The notes under the pieces are model-generated. The model saw only the letters and a list, made by a program, of their open reading frames with translations. It was not told the DNA's origin and ran no database searches. From Phenylobacterium sp. (GTDB lineage: Bacteria; Pseudomonadota; Alphaproteobacteria; Caulobacterales; Caulobacteraceae): a DNA stretch of 64,000 nt. The DNA is taken from the NCBI RefSeq assembly GCF_030646615.1, contig NZ_JAUSLG010000066.1, forward strand, positions 1 through 64,000, given 5' to 3'. Made by a program: the position numbers and the translations under genes. This document shows, piece by piece, positions 8,223 to 16,278 of the stretch (its first letter is position 1; every line of letters begins with the position of its first letter).

Positions 8223-9569
8223 ATGACCGGCAAGCTCACCGCCTGCATCATCGGGGCCGGCTGTTCGGGCTTCACCACCGCCAAGCGGCTGAAGGACGAG
8301 GGGATCGATTTCGACATCTTCGAGATGTCCGACGACATCGGCGGCACCTGGTACTTCAACAATCCCAACGGCAAGTCGGCCTGCTACGAGAGCCTGCACA
8401 TCGACACCTCGAAATGGCGCCTGGCCTTCGAGGACTATCCCGTCCCGGCCGACTGGCCCGACTTCCCCCACCACGGCCAGCTGCTGGACTACTTCAAGGG
8501 CTATGTGGACCACTTCGGCCTACGCCCACACATCACCTTCAACACCGCGGTCACCAAGGCCGCCCGCACCGACGACGGCCGCTGGGCGGTCACGCTCTCG
8601 ACCGGTGAGACGAAGACCTATGACGTCCTGTTCGTCTGCAACGGCCACCACTGGGACCCGCGCTATCCGGACTATCCCGGCGTCTTCGACGGGCCGGCCT
8701 TCCACGCCCACGACTATCGCAGCCCGTTCGCGCCGGTGGACCTGAGGGGCAAGCGGGTGGTGGTGGTCGGCATGGGCAATTCGGCCATGGATATCGCCTC
8801 GGAGCTGTCGCAGAAGCCGATCGCCCAGACCCTGTGGGTCGCCGCCCGCCGGGGCGTCTGGGTGCTGCCGAAATACATGAACGGCCGCGTGGCCGACAAA
8901 GCCTCCATGCCCCACTGGATGCCGCGCAAGCTAGGGCTTCGCCTGGCGGCCAAGCGCATCCGCAAGATCGTCGGCAATATGGAGGACTATGGCCTGCCCA
9001 AGCCCGACCACGAGCCCCTGGCCGCCCACCCCTCGGTCTCCGGCGAGTTCCTGACCCGGGCCGGCTGCGGCGACATCAAATTCAAGCCCAATATCGCGCA
9101 GCTGATGGGCGAGCGCGTGCGCTTCGAGGACGGCAGCACAGAAGAGGTGGACGCCATCATCTACGCCACCGGCTACAGGATCAGCTTCCCCTTCTTCGAC
9201 GATCCGGACCTGCTACCCGACGCCGAGAACCGCTTCCCCCTGTTCAAGCGGATGATGAAGCCGGGCGTCGACAACCTGTTCTTCATGGGCCTGGCCCAGC
9301 CCCTGCCGACGCTCGTCAACTTCGCCGAGCAGCAGGCCAAGCTGGCGGCCGCCTGCCTCGCCGGCCGCTACCGCCCGCCGAGCGCGCCCGAGATGGAGGC
9401 CATCATCGCCAAGGACGAAGCCCTGCACCTCGGCCACTTCTACAAGAGCCAGCGCCACACCATCCAGGTCGACTTCGGGCTCTATGTCCACGACCTGTTG
9501 AAGGAGATTGGGCGGGGGGAGAAGAGGGCGCGGCATGCGCAACCGGCCCTCGTCGAAGTCGCCACCTAG
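8223..9569 (+). CDS. Flavin-containing monooxygenase (FAD/NADPH)
   Basis: 448 residues from the ATG at 8223, chosen over an in-frame GTG at 8208 because GGGAGGA lies 6 nt before the ATG. FAD site GAGCSG near the N-terminus, then DDIGGTWYFNNPNG, the FMO signature region FHAHDYR, the NADPH Rossmann motif VVVVGMGNSAMDIASEL and a C-terminal YATGYRISFPFF. These are class B flavin monooxygenase features; members oxygenate N- or S-containing soft nucleophiles or ketones. The substrate is unknown. A damaged copy of part of its 3' end lies 0.7 kb downstream at 10198-10275. Confidence 0.85.
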   Translation: MTGKLTACIIGAGCSGFTTAKRLKDEGIDFDIFEMSDDIGGTWYFNNPNGKSACYESLHIDTSKWRLAFEDYPVPADWPDFPHHGQLLDYFKGYVDHFGLRPHITFNTAVTKAARTDDGRWAVTLSTGETKTYDVLFVCNGHHWDPRYPDYPGVFDGPAFHAHDYRSPFAPVDLRGKRVVVVGMGNSAMDIASELSQKPIAQTLWVAARRGVWVLPKYMNGRVADKASMPHWMPRKLGLRLAAKRIRKIVGNMEDYGLPKPDHEPLAAHPSVSGEFLTRAGCGDIKFKPNIAQLMGERVRFEDGSTEEVDAIIYATGYRISFPFFDDPDLLPDAENRFPLFKRMMKPGVDNLFFMGLAQPLPTLVNFAEQQAKLAAACLAGRYRPPSAPEMEAIIAKDEALHLGHFYKSQRHTIQVDFGLYVHDLLKEIGRGEKRARHAQPALVEVAT

Positions 9570-9570
9570 G

Positions 9571-10116
9571 TCAGCGAGACTTCGGGCCGGCCAGGCTCAG
9601 CACGTCCTCGCGCATGCGTTCGGGAATGGGGACGCCGTGCGTCCGCTCCCGCTCCTTGTAGAGCCAGGCGATGTAGCGACGATACTGGCGCTGTTTCCTC
9701 GCCCCCGGCATGCTCGCTTCTTTCTCCGCCGTCTTGATGGCATCGTCGAACTCGCGCCGCGGCCACCCGCGCACCTCCGCCTCCTGCGACCGGCCGAATG
9801 ACCGCCGCATCAAGATCCAGATGAGCGCGCGAAGGCTCACAAAGAGGCCCGCGACGCCCAGGGCGATCAAAAGACTGCTGAGGATCGAAAATAGCGCCAC
9901 CTCGGTCGCGCCCGCCGGGTCGTCGATCAATTCTGCCGACCGGCCAATCAACGACAACAGGAGCATGACGGCGAAGACGCCCCAGAACGCCGGTCGAATG
10001 CGCGCCCAGAGGTCAACCACCGCCGGCGACGCCGGAACCCGAGCGCCTGCCGCCCCCACGCCTTCGGAGAAGTAGCGCGCCACGCGCCGCCCTAGGGTCT
10101 CGCCCGTCTTCTGCAT
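9571..10116 (-). CDS. Small membrane protein of unknown function
   Basis: 181 residues if started at the ATG at 10116; an upstream extension in the same frame is only antisense of the gene remnant and is rejected. Two hydrophobic segments (about 53-72 and 83-108; IRPAFWGVFAVMLLLSLIG and a stretch ending in LFVSLRALIWIL) are followed by a charged C-terminal tail rich in Lys, Arg and Glu (about 125-181, with KQRQYRRYIAWLYKERER). I do not recognise a family. It is convergent with the monooxygenase, their stops being one base apart. Confidence 0.55.
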   Translation of the reverse strand: MQKTGETLGRRVARYFSEGVGAAGARVPASPAVVDLWARIRPAFWGVFAVMLLLSLIGRSAELIDDPAGATEVALFSILSSLLIALGVAGLFVSLRALIWILMRRSFGRSQEAEVRGWPRREFDDAIKTAEKEASMPGARKQRQYRRYIAWLYKERERTHGVPIPERMREDVLSLAGPKSR

Positions 10117-10197
10117 AGTCCTGCCGCGCCTCCCGCCTGCCCGAAAACAAAACGTGAAAATCGCACAGGAACAAGCCTGAGTTTGCGTCCCGCTGCA

Positions 10198-10275
10198 CCG
10201 GCCGAGATGGAGGCCCTCATCGCCAAGGACGAAGGCGACGCCCGCGCGGCCAGTTCTACGAAGCCCCCGACCTAA
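10198..10275 (+). pseudogene. Remnant of a second monooxygenase 3' end
   Basis: Bases 10203-10234 match 9389-9420 inside the flavin monooxygenase gene at 31 of 32 positions, and 10248-10263 resemble 9432-9447 (GGCCASTTCTAC). In protein terms PAEMEALIAKDE here parallels APEMEAIIAKDE there, then a frame change is needed to recover GQFYEA (compare GHFYKS), and a stop follows. So this is the tail of a once-present paralogue, now truncated and frameshifted, in the 220-base gap 10117-10336, which otherwise holds nothing I can name. Confidence 0.65.
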
Positions 10276-10336
10276 GTTTAAGGAGCACAAGTCGAAAAAG
10301 CTGGGCTAAGGTACAGCCCTTGGCAGGGGGATGCTC

Positions 10337-10873
10337 ATGATTGTTACCATCTCAGTTATTCTCAACGTGGTGCTGGCTATTGCCCTGGGGATTGCCGTGT
10401 TACGAGCCAAAGCTCGGATGATCGAAGAGAAAGCTGCGACGTTTGCGGGCTGCTTGGGCGCAATTACGGATGGTATCGCACGGGATAACTTGGAAGATCG
10501 GGCCAAAATAACTGCGCTTGGCCTAAGTGCTATGAAGAGCAACCTGGACCATGAGGAAGTTAGCTGGCGCTTGGTCCGAGCCGGATTCATGCGGACGCTG
10601 CGGGGCGAACTTGCGCTCGCCGACGTGGGCGGCGAACATGTGCGCGAGCTCACGCTGAGAGCTCTCGCCCAGGGCAAGGACCGCGAGGCCGAGGCTGAGA
10701 AGGTCTGGCTCTACATCGACGGAGCGCTGGACCACCGCGAAGGCTACGAGGAGGAACCCCGCGAACGCTTCGGTGACCAAGGGCTATCGAGAGCGCAATA
10801 TCTCTATGAGGGGGACATCCTGGGCTTCTACCGCGCCAGGGTTGAGAAGAACCCCCCGAAGCTGTTTGGCTAG
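10337..10873 (+). CDS. Membrane-anchored protein of unknown function
   Basis: 178 residues from the ATG at 10337, which sits 6 nt after GGCAGGGGG; the ATG at 10331 has no room for a ribosome site. One N-terminal transmembrane segment (about 1-22, [20 protein letters not shown]), then a cytoplasmic-type charged region with many Glu, Arg and Leu residues, probably helical. The first 200 bases have visibly lower GC and codons such as ATT, GTT and TTA that neighbouring genes avoid; the 3' half is normal. This looks like a recent arrival or a fusion of two pieces. No family recognised. Confidence 0.55.
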   Translation: MIVTISVILNVVLAIALGIAVLRAKARMIEEKAATFAGCLGAITDGIARDNLEDRAKITALGLSAMKSNLDHEEVSWRLVRAGFMRTLRGELALADVGGEHVRELTLRALAQGKDREAEAEKVWLYIDGALDHREGYEEEPRERFGDQGLSRAQYLYEGDILGFYRARVEKNPPKLFG

Positions 10874-10900
10874 GCCGCTCCCAAGCGATGCCCACACCCC

Positions 10901-10937
10901 ATCGACCCCCTCTATCGCCGCGCCAGATAAAATCGAT
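10901..10937 (+). promoter_or_regulatory. OxyR-like binding site upstream of ahpC
   Basis: Four tetramers with exact 7-nt spacing: ATCG (10901), CTAT (10912), CCAG (10923), CGAT (10934). Against the OxyR pattern ATAG-N7-CTAT-N7-ATAG-N7-CTAT this is 12 of 16 matches with all spacers correct. It ends 76 bases before the ahpC start, where activation by a peroxide sensor would be expected. Confidence 0.4.
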
Positions 10938-11013
10938 TTCTGCGATGCAGCATGGGGTGGTAGAAAGGCGGTGTTTCCTCCCCCTATCCACAAAACGCCC
11001 AGGAGCGCGCCGC

Positions 11014-11577
11014 ATGGCTTCCGTCAACACGACCATCCTTCCCTTCACCGCCCAGGCCTATAAGGGCGGCAAGTTCGTCGAGGTCAGCGACACCGACCTG
11101 AAGGGCAAGTGGTCGGTGGTCTTCTTCTACCCGGCCGACTTCACCTTCGTCTGCCCGACCGAGCTGGAGGACCTGGCCGACAACTACGCCCAGTTCCAGA
11201 AGCTGGGCGTGGAGATCTATTCGGTCTCGACCGACACCCACTTCTCGCACAAGGCTTGGCACGACTCCTCGCCGGCCATCGGCAAGATCGAATACACCAT
11301 GATCGGCGACCCCTCGGGCCTGGTCACCAACAACTTCGGCATGATGCGCGCTGGGCAAGGCCTGGCCGACCGCGGCACCTTCCTGGTGGACCCCGAAGGC
11401 GTGATCCAGTTCATGGAAGTCACCGCCGAGGGCATCGGCCGTAACGCCATGGAGCTGCTGCGCAAGATCCGCGCGGCCCAGTACGTGGCCGCCCATCCGG
11501 GCGAAGTCTGCCCGGCCAAGTGGGAAGAGGGCGAAAAGACGCTCTCGCCGTCCCTGGACCTCGTCGGCAAGATCTAA
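11014..11577 (+). CDS. ahpC: Alkyl hydroperoxide reductase C (2-Cys peroxiredoxin)
   Basis: 187 residues from ATG 11014, preceded by AGGAG at 11001-11005; a longer frame back to 10888 is rejected because family homology begins at this ATG and the length equals E. coli AhpC. Peroxidatic Cys47 lies in [13 protein letters not shown] and resolving Cys166 in [10 protein letters not shown]. It reduces hydrogen peroxide, alkyl hydroperoxides and peroxynitrite in the cytosol and is recycled by AhpF, encoded 263 bases downstream. The OxyR-like site ahead suggests peroxide induction. Confidence 0.97.
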   Translation: MASVNTTILPFTAQAYKGGKFVEVSDTDLKGKWSVVFFYPADFTFVCPTELEDLADNYAQFQKLGVEIYSVSTDTHFSHKAWHDSSPAIGKIEYTMIGDPSGLVTNNFGMMRAGQGLADRGTFLVDPEGVIQFMEVTAEGIGRNAMELLRKIRAAQYVAAHPGEVCPAKWEEGEKTLSPSLDLVGKI

Positions 11578-11596
11578 AGGGCGACCCCTTCCAGAT

Positions 11597-11634
11597 CCCC
11601 TGATCCTGCCGGGTCAGGCTGACGGATTAAGGGG
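11597..11634 (+). terminator. Possible stem-loop after ahpC
   Basis: CCCCTGATCC pairs imperfectly with GGATTAAGGGG around an internal GTCAG/CTGAC pair, followed by CGTTTC. It could reduce ahpC read-through so that AhpC is made in excess over AhpF. Weak, with a bulge and a short U-tract. Confidence 0.35.
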
Positions 11635-11840
11635 CGTTTCCGCTCCCGTCTGGCGCTTGCGCTGGGCAGGTCTGCGGGAACGCCCCGCCCCCTCCATCGA
11701 TCATGGAACGCCGTGGGCGCGCCGGGCTTATGCCTGGTCCGCGCCTGGGGTCTGCCAGCCCTGCGCCTCCTGATCGCTGCTGTCTTGAGTTTCCTCCCCC
11801 TCCGCGCCGCACGCACCGGCGCAAACACCGGATCCGAGCC

Positions 11841-13430
11841 ATGTTGGACGCCAATCTGAAAGCCCAGCTGCAGGGCTATCTGCAGAACGTCTCCCAGCCG
11901 GTCGAGCTGATCGCCTCCTTGAGCGACGGCCCCAAGAGCGCGGAAATGGCGCAACTGCTCGACGACATCGCCTCGGTGTCGGACGGCAAGGTGACCGTGC
12001 GCCGGGATGGCGACGATGCGCGCAAACCCTCCTTCGAGATCCGCCGCACCGGAACCGATGTGGCCGTCACCTTCGCCGGCCTGCCCATGGGCCACGAATT
12101 CACCTCGCTGGTTCTGGCCCTGCTGCATGTGGGCGGCCATCCGCCCAAGGTGGACGCCGAGGTCGCCGAACAGGTGAAGGCGCTGGAGGGCGACTTCGTG
12201 TTTGAGACCTATTTCTCGCTCTCGTGCCAGAACTGCCCCGACGTGGTGCAGGCCCTGAACACCATGAGCGTGCTGAACCCGCGCATCCGCCACGTGGCCA
12301 TCGACGGCGCGCTCTTTCAGGAAGAAGTGGCTGCCCGCCAAGTCATGGCCGTGCCCACCGTCATGCTGAACGGCGCCGAATTCGCTCAAGGGCGCATGAC
12401 CCTGGAGCAGGTGCTGGCCAAGCTGGACACCGGCGCGGTCGCTCGGCAAGCTGCGAAGATCAAGACCAAGGAACCCTTCGAGGTGCTGGTCATCGGCGGC
12501 GGTCCGGCCGGCGCGGCCGCCGCCATCTATGCCGCGCGCAAGGGCATCCGCACCGGGATCGCCGCCGAGCGGTTCGGCGGCCAGGTGCTGGACACCATGG
12601 CCATCGAGAACCTGACCGGCACCCCGCACACCGAGGGCCCCAAGCTCGCCGCCGACCTGGAGCGCCATGTGCGCGACTATGAGGTCGACATCATGAACCT
12701 GCAGAAGGCCGCCAAGCTGATCCCGCCCTCCGAGCCCGGCGGTCTGGTGGAGATCGTGCTGGAGAACGGCGCCTCGCTGAAATCCCGCACCGTCATCCTG
12801 GCGGTCGGCGCCCGCTGGCGGCAGATGAACGTGCCGGGCGAGGACAAGTACCGCAACAAGGGCGTGGCCTACTGCCCGCACTGCGACGGCCCGCTCTATA
12901 AGGGCAAGCGCGTGGCGGTGATCGGCGGCGGCAATTCCGGCGTCGAGGCCGCCATCGACCTGGCGGGCATCACCGCCCATGTGACGCTGATCGAGTATGA
13001 CGGCCAGCTGCGCGCCGACGAGGTGCTGCAACGCAAGCTGCGCAGCCTGCCCAATGTGACGGTCATCACCTCGGCGCTGACCACCGAGGTGCAGGGCGAC
13101 GGGTCCAAGGTCACGGCGCTGACCTATAACGACCGCGGCGCCGGGACCTCGCACAAGGTGGAGCTGGACGGCGTGTTCGTGCAGATCGGCCTGGTCCCCA
13201 ACACCGAATGGCTGGCCGAGGGCGGGGTGGCTCTGTCGCCCCGCGGCGAGATCGAGGTGGACGCCAAGGGCCAGACCTCGGTGGCCGGCGTGTTCGCCGC
13301 CGGCGACGCCACGACGACGCCCTACAAGCAGATCGTCATCGCCATGGGCGAGGGCTCCAAGGCCGCGCTCTCGGCCTTCGACTACCTGATCCGCCTGGCC
13401 CCGGTCGAGGCTACGGCCAAGGCGGCTTAG
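11841..13430 (+). CDS. ahpF: Alkyl hydroperoxide reductase subunit F
   Basis: 529 residues from ATG 11841; the frame extends upstream to 11703 but those codons lack family resemblance. The tandem thioredoxin-like N-terminal domain (1-200) carries the redox pair Cys129/Cys132 (SCQNCPDV). The thioredoxin-reductase-like part has an FAD site ([19 protein letters not shown]), the active-site pair Cys345/Cys348 (AYCPHCDG), an NADH Rossmann motif ([12 protein letters not shown]) and the terminal [14 protein letters not shown]. It passes electrons from NADH to AhpC. Cysteine positions match E. coli AhpF exactly. Confidence 0.97.
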   Translation: MLDANLKAQLQGYLQNVSQPVELIASLSDGPKSAEMAQLLDDIASVSDGKVTVRRDGDDARKPSFEIRRTGTDVAVTFAGLPMGHEFTSLVLALLHVGGHPPKVDAEVAEQVKALEGDFVFETYFSLSCQNCPDVVQALNTMSVLNPRIRHVAIDGALFQEEVAARQVMAVPTVMLNGAEFAQGRMTLEQVLAKLDTGAVARQAAKIKTKEPFEVLVIGGGPAGAAAAIYAARKGIRTGIAAERFGGQVLDTMAIENLTGTPHTEGPKLAADLERHVRDYEVDIMNLQKAAKLIPPSEPGGLVEIVLENGASLKSRTVILAVGARWRQMNVPGEDKYRNKGVAYCPHCDGPLYKGKRVAVIGGGNSGVEAAIDLAGITAHVTLIEYDGQLRADEVLQRKLRSLPNVTVITSALTTEVQGDGSKVTALTYNDRGAGTSHKVELDGVFVQIGLVPNTEWLAEGGVALSPRGEIEVDAKGQTSVAGVFAAGDATTTPYKQIVIAMGEGSKAALSAFDYLIRLAPVEATAKAA

Positions 13431-13448
13431 GGCGCTCCTTCTCCGTCG

Positions 13449-13469
13449 CCCTCCGGCTCGACCGGAGGG
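13449..13469. terminator. Perfect 8-bp hairpin after ahpF
   Basis: CCCTCCGG (13449-13456) and CCGGAGGG (13462-13469) around a CTCGA loop, 19 bases after the ahpF stop. No U-run follows, so it may be a transcript-end stabiliser rather than an intrinsic terminator. Confidence 0.45.
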
Positions 13470-13503
13470 GCCATGCACACCGCGGCCGTCGCAGTGTTCA
13501 TGG

Positions 13504-13526
13504 ATGGTCGGGTCAAGCCCGACCAT
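13504..13526. repeat. REP-type palindrome ATGGTCGGG-TCAAG-CCCGACCAT
   Basis: A perfect 9-bp stem with a TCAAG loop. The ATGGYCGGGTCAAGCCC core is a very common extragenic palindrome in alphaproteobacterial genomes. A different family from the CCTCATCCTGAGG units, lying 45 bases from one of them. Confidence 0.7.
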
Positions 13527-13570
13527 GACGGCGGAGGGGGAGGACGGACTTCAGAGGCCCCACCCATGGC

Positions 13571-13611
13571 CCTCATCCTGAGGTGCGGGCGAAAGCGAGC
13601 CTCGAAGGACG
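13571..13611 (+). repeat. Palindromic intergenic repeat, copy D
   Basis: Fourth copy of the CCTCATCCTGAGG...CCTCGAAGGACG unit, with one extra A in the centre (GGGCGAAAGCGAGC). It lies in the convergent gap between ahpF and the MarR gene, ten bases from the latter's stop. Confidence 0.72.
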
Positions 13612-13620
13612 CAGGGGCCC

Positions 13621-14127
13621 CTAATTGTCTTCCGGGGTCTCGGCCTGGAGGGCGGCGTTCATCACCTGCAGCTTTTCGCGCAGGTCGGCGATGTCGGCGT
13701 CGGCCATGGGCAGACGGCGGACCACCTCGCAGCGCACATCGGCCACCTGGTCGCGCAGATCCCAGCCGGCCTGCGTCAGCGAGACCCAGACCAGGCGCTC
13801 ATCGACGGTGTCGCGGGCGCGGGTCACCAGGCCCGAGACCTCCATCCTCTTGATCAGGGGGGTGAGCGAGCCGGTGTCCATCGACAGGGTCCGGCGCAAC
13901 TGGCGCATGGTCAGTTGCGCCTCGGCCTCCCACAGGGCGATCAGCACCAGATACTGCGGATAGGTCAGGCCCAGCGGGTCCAGCAGGCCGCGATAGATGC
14001 GCGTCACCTGGCTCGCGGCCACCTGCAGGGCCAGGCAGAGCTGGCGATCCACATAGAGGTCCCGCAGGCGGGGCGGCAGGTCGGCCGCTTCAGATCTGAA
14101 CGACGCGTCCGTAATGAAAACTGACAT
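13621..14127 (-). CDS. MarR-family regulator, OhrR-like (peroxide-sensing type)
   Basis: 168 residues with a MarR winged helix domain. The region DRQLCLALQVAASQVTRIYR, with Cys31, followed by GLTYPQYLVLIALWE matches OhrR proteins, in which that Cys is oxidised by organic hydroperoxides and releases DNA. The recognition helix region is MDTGSLTPLIKRMEVSGLV and the wing TVDERLVWVSLT. No ohr gene is beside it; its neighbours are ahpF (convergent) and a chemoreceptor (divergent). Its own promoter region contains a tandem AT-rich dyad at 14208-14234, a plausible autoregulatory operator. The OhrR assignment is by motif resemblance. Confidence 0.82.
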   Translation of the reverse strand: MSVFITDASFRSEAADLPPRLRDLYVDRQLCLALQVAASQVTRIYRGLLDPLGLTYPQYLVLIALWEAEAQLTMRQLRRTLSMDTGSLTPLIKRMEVSGLVTRARDTVDERLVWVSLTQAGWDLRDQVADVRCEVVRRLPMADADIADLREKLQVMNAALQAETPEDN

Positions 14128-14207
14128 GGATCAAGGCCAATCGCAGCAACATGCGCTCACGGACAGCCTAGGGTAGAATGGAAAACCAAACCTTACCAAG
14201 ATACGAT

Positions 14208-14234
14208 TTGATTCAATCAGACTTGATACAATCA
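14208..14234. promoter_or_regulatory. Tandem dyad, candidate MarR/OhrR operator
   Basis: TTGATTCAATCA (14208-14219) and TTGATACAATCA (14223-14234) are direct repeats with starts 15 bp apart. Each contains a short inverted repeat (TGATT-C-AATCA; TGAT-ACA-ATCA). They stand in a conspicuous AT-rich patch between the divergent MarR (start 14127) and chemoreceptor (start 14297) genes, so one site could control both. Regulator identity is inferred from position only. Confidence 0.45.
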
Positions 14235-14296
14235 CTTGTTAGGGATTGCGGGCCATAAGGGCGAACAACGTTCCCCCAAGGCCTCAGGACCTCCCC

Positions 14297-15802
14297 ATGT
14301 TCCGCTTCGACTCCAAACGCCAGAAGGCCCAGGACCTGGAACTGTCCGAGCTTCGCGCCAAGGCGGCCGCCATGCTCCGGTCGCAGGCCGTGATCGAGTT
14401 CGAACTCGACGGCACGATCATCACGGCCAATGAGAACTTCCTTAGCGCCATGGGCTACACCGCCGAGGAGGTGGTCGGCCGCAAGCACAGCATCTTCGTG
14501 CCGCCTGACTTCGCCAAGAGCCCCGCATACGCCGCCTTCTGGGACGGGCTTCGCCGGGGCGAGTTCATGGCCGAGAAGTACCTGCGCATCGGCAAGGGCG
14601 GGAAGGAGGTCTGGATCCAGGCCAGCTACAACCCGATGTTCGACGCCGAGGGCAAGGCCTACAAGGTGGTGAAGTTCGCCACCGACGTCACCGCCATCGA
14701 GGATGAACGCGCCCGCAACGAGGCCGAGCGCCGCCAGCGCCAGGCTGATCAGCAACGGGCCATGAGCGCCATCGGCGCCGGCCTCTCGGCCCTGGCCGAA
14801 GGCGACCTGCGCGCCCGTATCGACGGCGACTTTCCCGCCGAATACGCCGCCCTGCAGCAGGACTTCAACGCCGCGGCCGACCGCCTGGCCGAGGCCATGG
14901 CCGCCCTGGTGGCCGTCGCCGACCAGATCGGCATGAGCACCGGCGAAATCAGCCAGGCCTCCGACGACCTGTCGCGCCGGACAGAACAACAGGCCGCCAG
15001 CCTGGAAGAAACCGCCGCGGCCCTCGACGAGATCACCGCCACGGTGAGGAAATCCGCCGAGAGCGCGCGGCTGGCCCGCGACTCCGTCGCCGTCACCCGC
15101 AGCAACGCCGAGGCGTCCGGCAAGGTGGTCGGCGAAGCGGTCGCGGCCATGGGTCAGATCGAGCAGTCCTCGACCCAGATCAGTCAGATCATCGGGGTGA
15201 TTGACGAAATCGCCTTCCAGACCAATCTGCTGGCCCTGAACGCCGGGGTCGAGGCCGCCCGGGCCGGCGACGCCGGTCGCGGCTTCGCCGTGGTCGCCTC
15301 CGAAGTCCGGGCGCTGGCCCAGCGCTCGGCCGATGCGGCCAAGGAGATCAAGACCCTGATCAGCGCCTCGGCCGCCCATGTGGCCGGCGGCGTGCGCCTG
15401 GTGGCTGAGACGGGACAGTCCCTGGAGACCATCGTCACCCAGGTGGCCGAGATCAACGGCCTGATGACCGAGATCTCCGCCTCGTCCGAGGAGCAGGCCA
15501 TCGGCCTCGGGCAGGTCAACTCCGCCGTTAACCAGATGGATCAGATTACGCAGCAGAATGCGGCCATGGTCGAGGAATCTACCGCCGCCAGCCATGCGCT
15601 CGCCCAGGAGACCGCCGAGCTGAACCGCCTCATGGGCCGGTTCCAGTTCGCCACGGAAATCCAACCGCGCGCGCAAGCCAAGGCTCCGGCTCGGGCGCCT
15701 CGCCCTGTCGCCTTCACCCGTGCGCCGCGTCCCATGACGCACGGCTCGGCGGCCTTGAAATTGGCGCCCGTGGCCCAAGAGGCCGGCTGGGAGGAATTCT
15801 GA
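14297..15802 (+). CDS. Soluble PAS-domain methyl-accepting chemotaxis protein
   Basis: 501 residues from ATG 14297; an upstream in-frame ATG at 14246 is less likely. There is no transmembrane segment. One PAS domain (about 25-140: [30 protein letters not shown]), a HAMP-like linker (about 155-215) and a methyl-accepting signalling hairpin whose tip reads [20 protein letters not shown]. The last five residues, GWEEF, match the xWxxF pentapeptide that tethers CheR and CheB in E. coli receptors (NWETF). A cytoplasmic energy, redox or ligand sensor is likely; the PAS cofactor is unknown. cheW starts 2 nt after its stop. Confidence 0.93.
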   Translation: MFRFDSKRQKAQDLELSELRAKAAAMLRSQAVIEFELDGTIITANENFLSAMGYTAEEVVGRKHSIFVPPDFAKSPAYAAFWDGLRRGEFMAEKYLRIGKGGKEVWIQASYNPMFDAEGKAYKVVKFATDVTAIEDERARNEAERRQRQADQQRAMSAIGAGLSALAEGDLRARIDGDFPAEYAALQQDFNAAADRLAEAMAALVAVADQIGMSTGEISQASDDLSRRTEQQAASLEETAAALDEITATVRKSAESARLARDSVAVTRSNAEASGKVVGEAVAAMGQIEQSSTQISQIIGVIDEIAFQTNLLALNAGVEAARAGDAGRGFAVVASEVRALAQRSADAAKEIKTLISASAAHVAGGVRLVAETGQSLETIVTQVAEINGLMTEISASSEEQAIGLGQVNSAVNQMDQITQQNAAMVEESTAASHALAQETAELNRLMGRFQFATEIQPRAQAKAPARAPRPVAFTRAPRPMTHGSAALKLAPVAQEAGWEEF

Positions 15803-15804
15803 CC

Positions 15805-16266
15805 ATGAACGACCAGAGCACCATGTCGGCCAGCGGCGAGCTGATCACCGTGATCATCGGCGCCCAGCGCTTCGCCATCGACATCCAGCTGGTCCGCGAG
15901 ATCCGCGGCTGGACCACATCGACTCCGCTGCCCAATGCGCCCGACTATGTGCTGGGCGTCATCAACCTGCGCGGCGCGGTGCTGCCGGTGCTGAACCTGG
16001 CCGCCCGCCTGGGCCTGCCGGCCAGCGAGGCCCGCTCCTCCTCGGTGGTCATCGTTGTTGACCTCGTGGGCCGTACCGTCGGCCTGCTGGTGGACGCCGT
16101 CTCCGACATCATCAATGTGGGCGAGGGCGAGATCCAGCCGGCGCCGGTGATCGGCGCGGCCTCGAGCAAGGGGCTGGCCCGGGGCATGATCACCACAGAC
16201 GAAGGCATCATCACCCTGATCGACATGAGCGGCATCCTGCCGACCGTCGCGCAGGAAGCCGCCTGA
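15805..16266 (+). CDS. cheW: Chemotaxis adaptor CheW
   Basis: 153 residues spanning a single CheW domain: ITVIIGAQRFAIDIQLVREI at the start, then VLGVINLRGAVLPVLNL, VVIVVDLVGRTVGLLVDAVSDI and GIITLIDMSGIL. CheW bridges chemoreceptors and the CheA kinase. It is translationally close to the PAS chemoreceptor (2-nt gap), suggesting a dedicated adaptor; no cheA, cheY, cheB or cheR is in the window. It converges on sdaA with a 12-nt gap. Confidence 0.95.
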   Translation: MNDQSTMSASGELITVIIGAQRFAIDIQLVREIRGWTTSTPLPNAPDYVLGVINLRGAVLPVLNLAARLGLPASEARSSSVVIVVDLVGRTVGLLVDAVSDIINVGEGEIQPAPVIGAASSKGLARGMITTDEGIITLIDMSGILPTVAQEAA

Positions 16267-16278
16267 GCCGCGCCGGGT

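Noticed and set aside
10117-10290. A 58-residue N-terminal extension of the membrane protein ending at 9571
   Set aside because: The extension reads antisense through the monooxygenase remnant. An ATG at 10116 preceded by GGCAGGA is the better start.
10888-11013. An N-terminal extension of AhpC in the same frame
   Set aside because: It covers the OxyR-like site and has no family similarity; AGGAG at 11001 points to the ATG at 11014 and gives the standard 187 residues.
11574-13526. A 650-codon open frame on the minus strand across ahpF
   Set aside because: It is a shadow caused by high third-position GC. The plus strand encodes an unmistakable AhpF with all redox cysteines.
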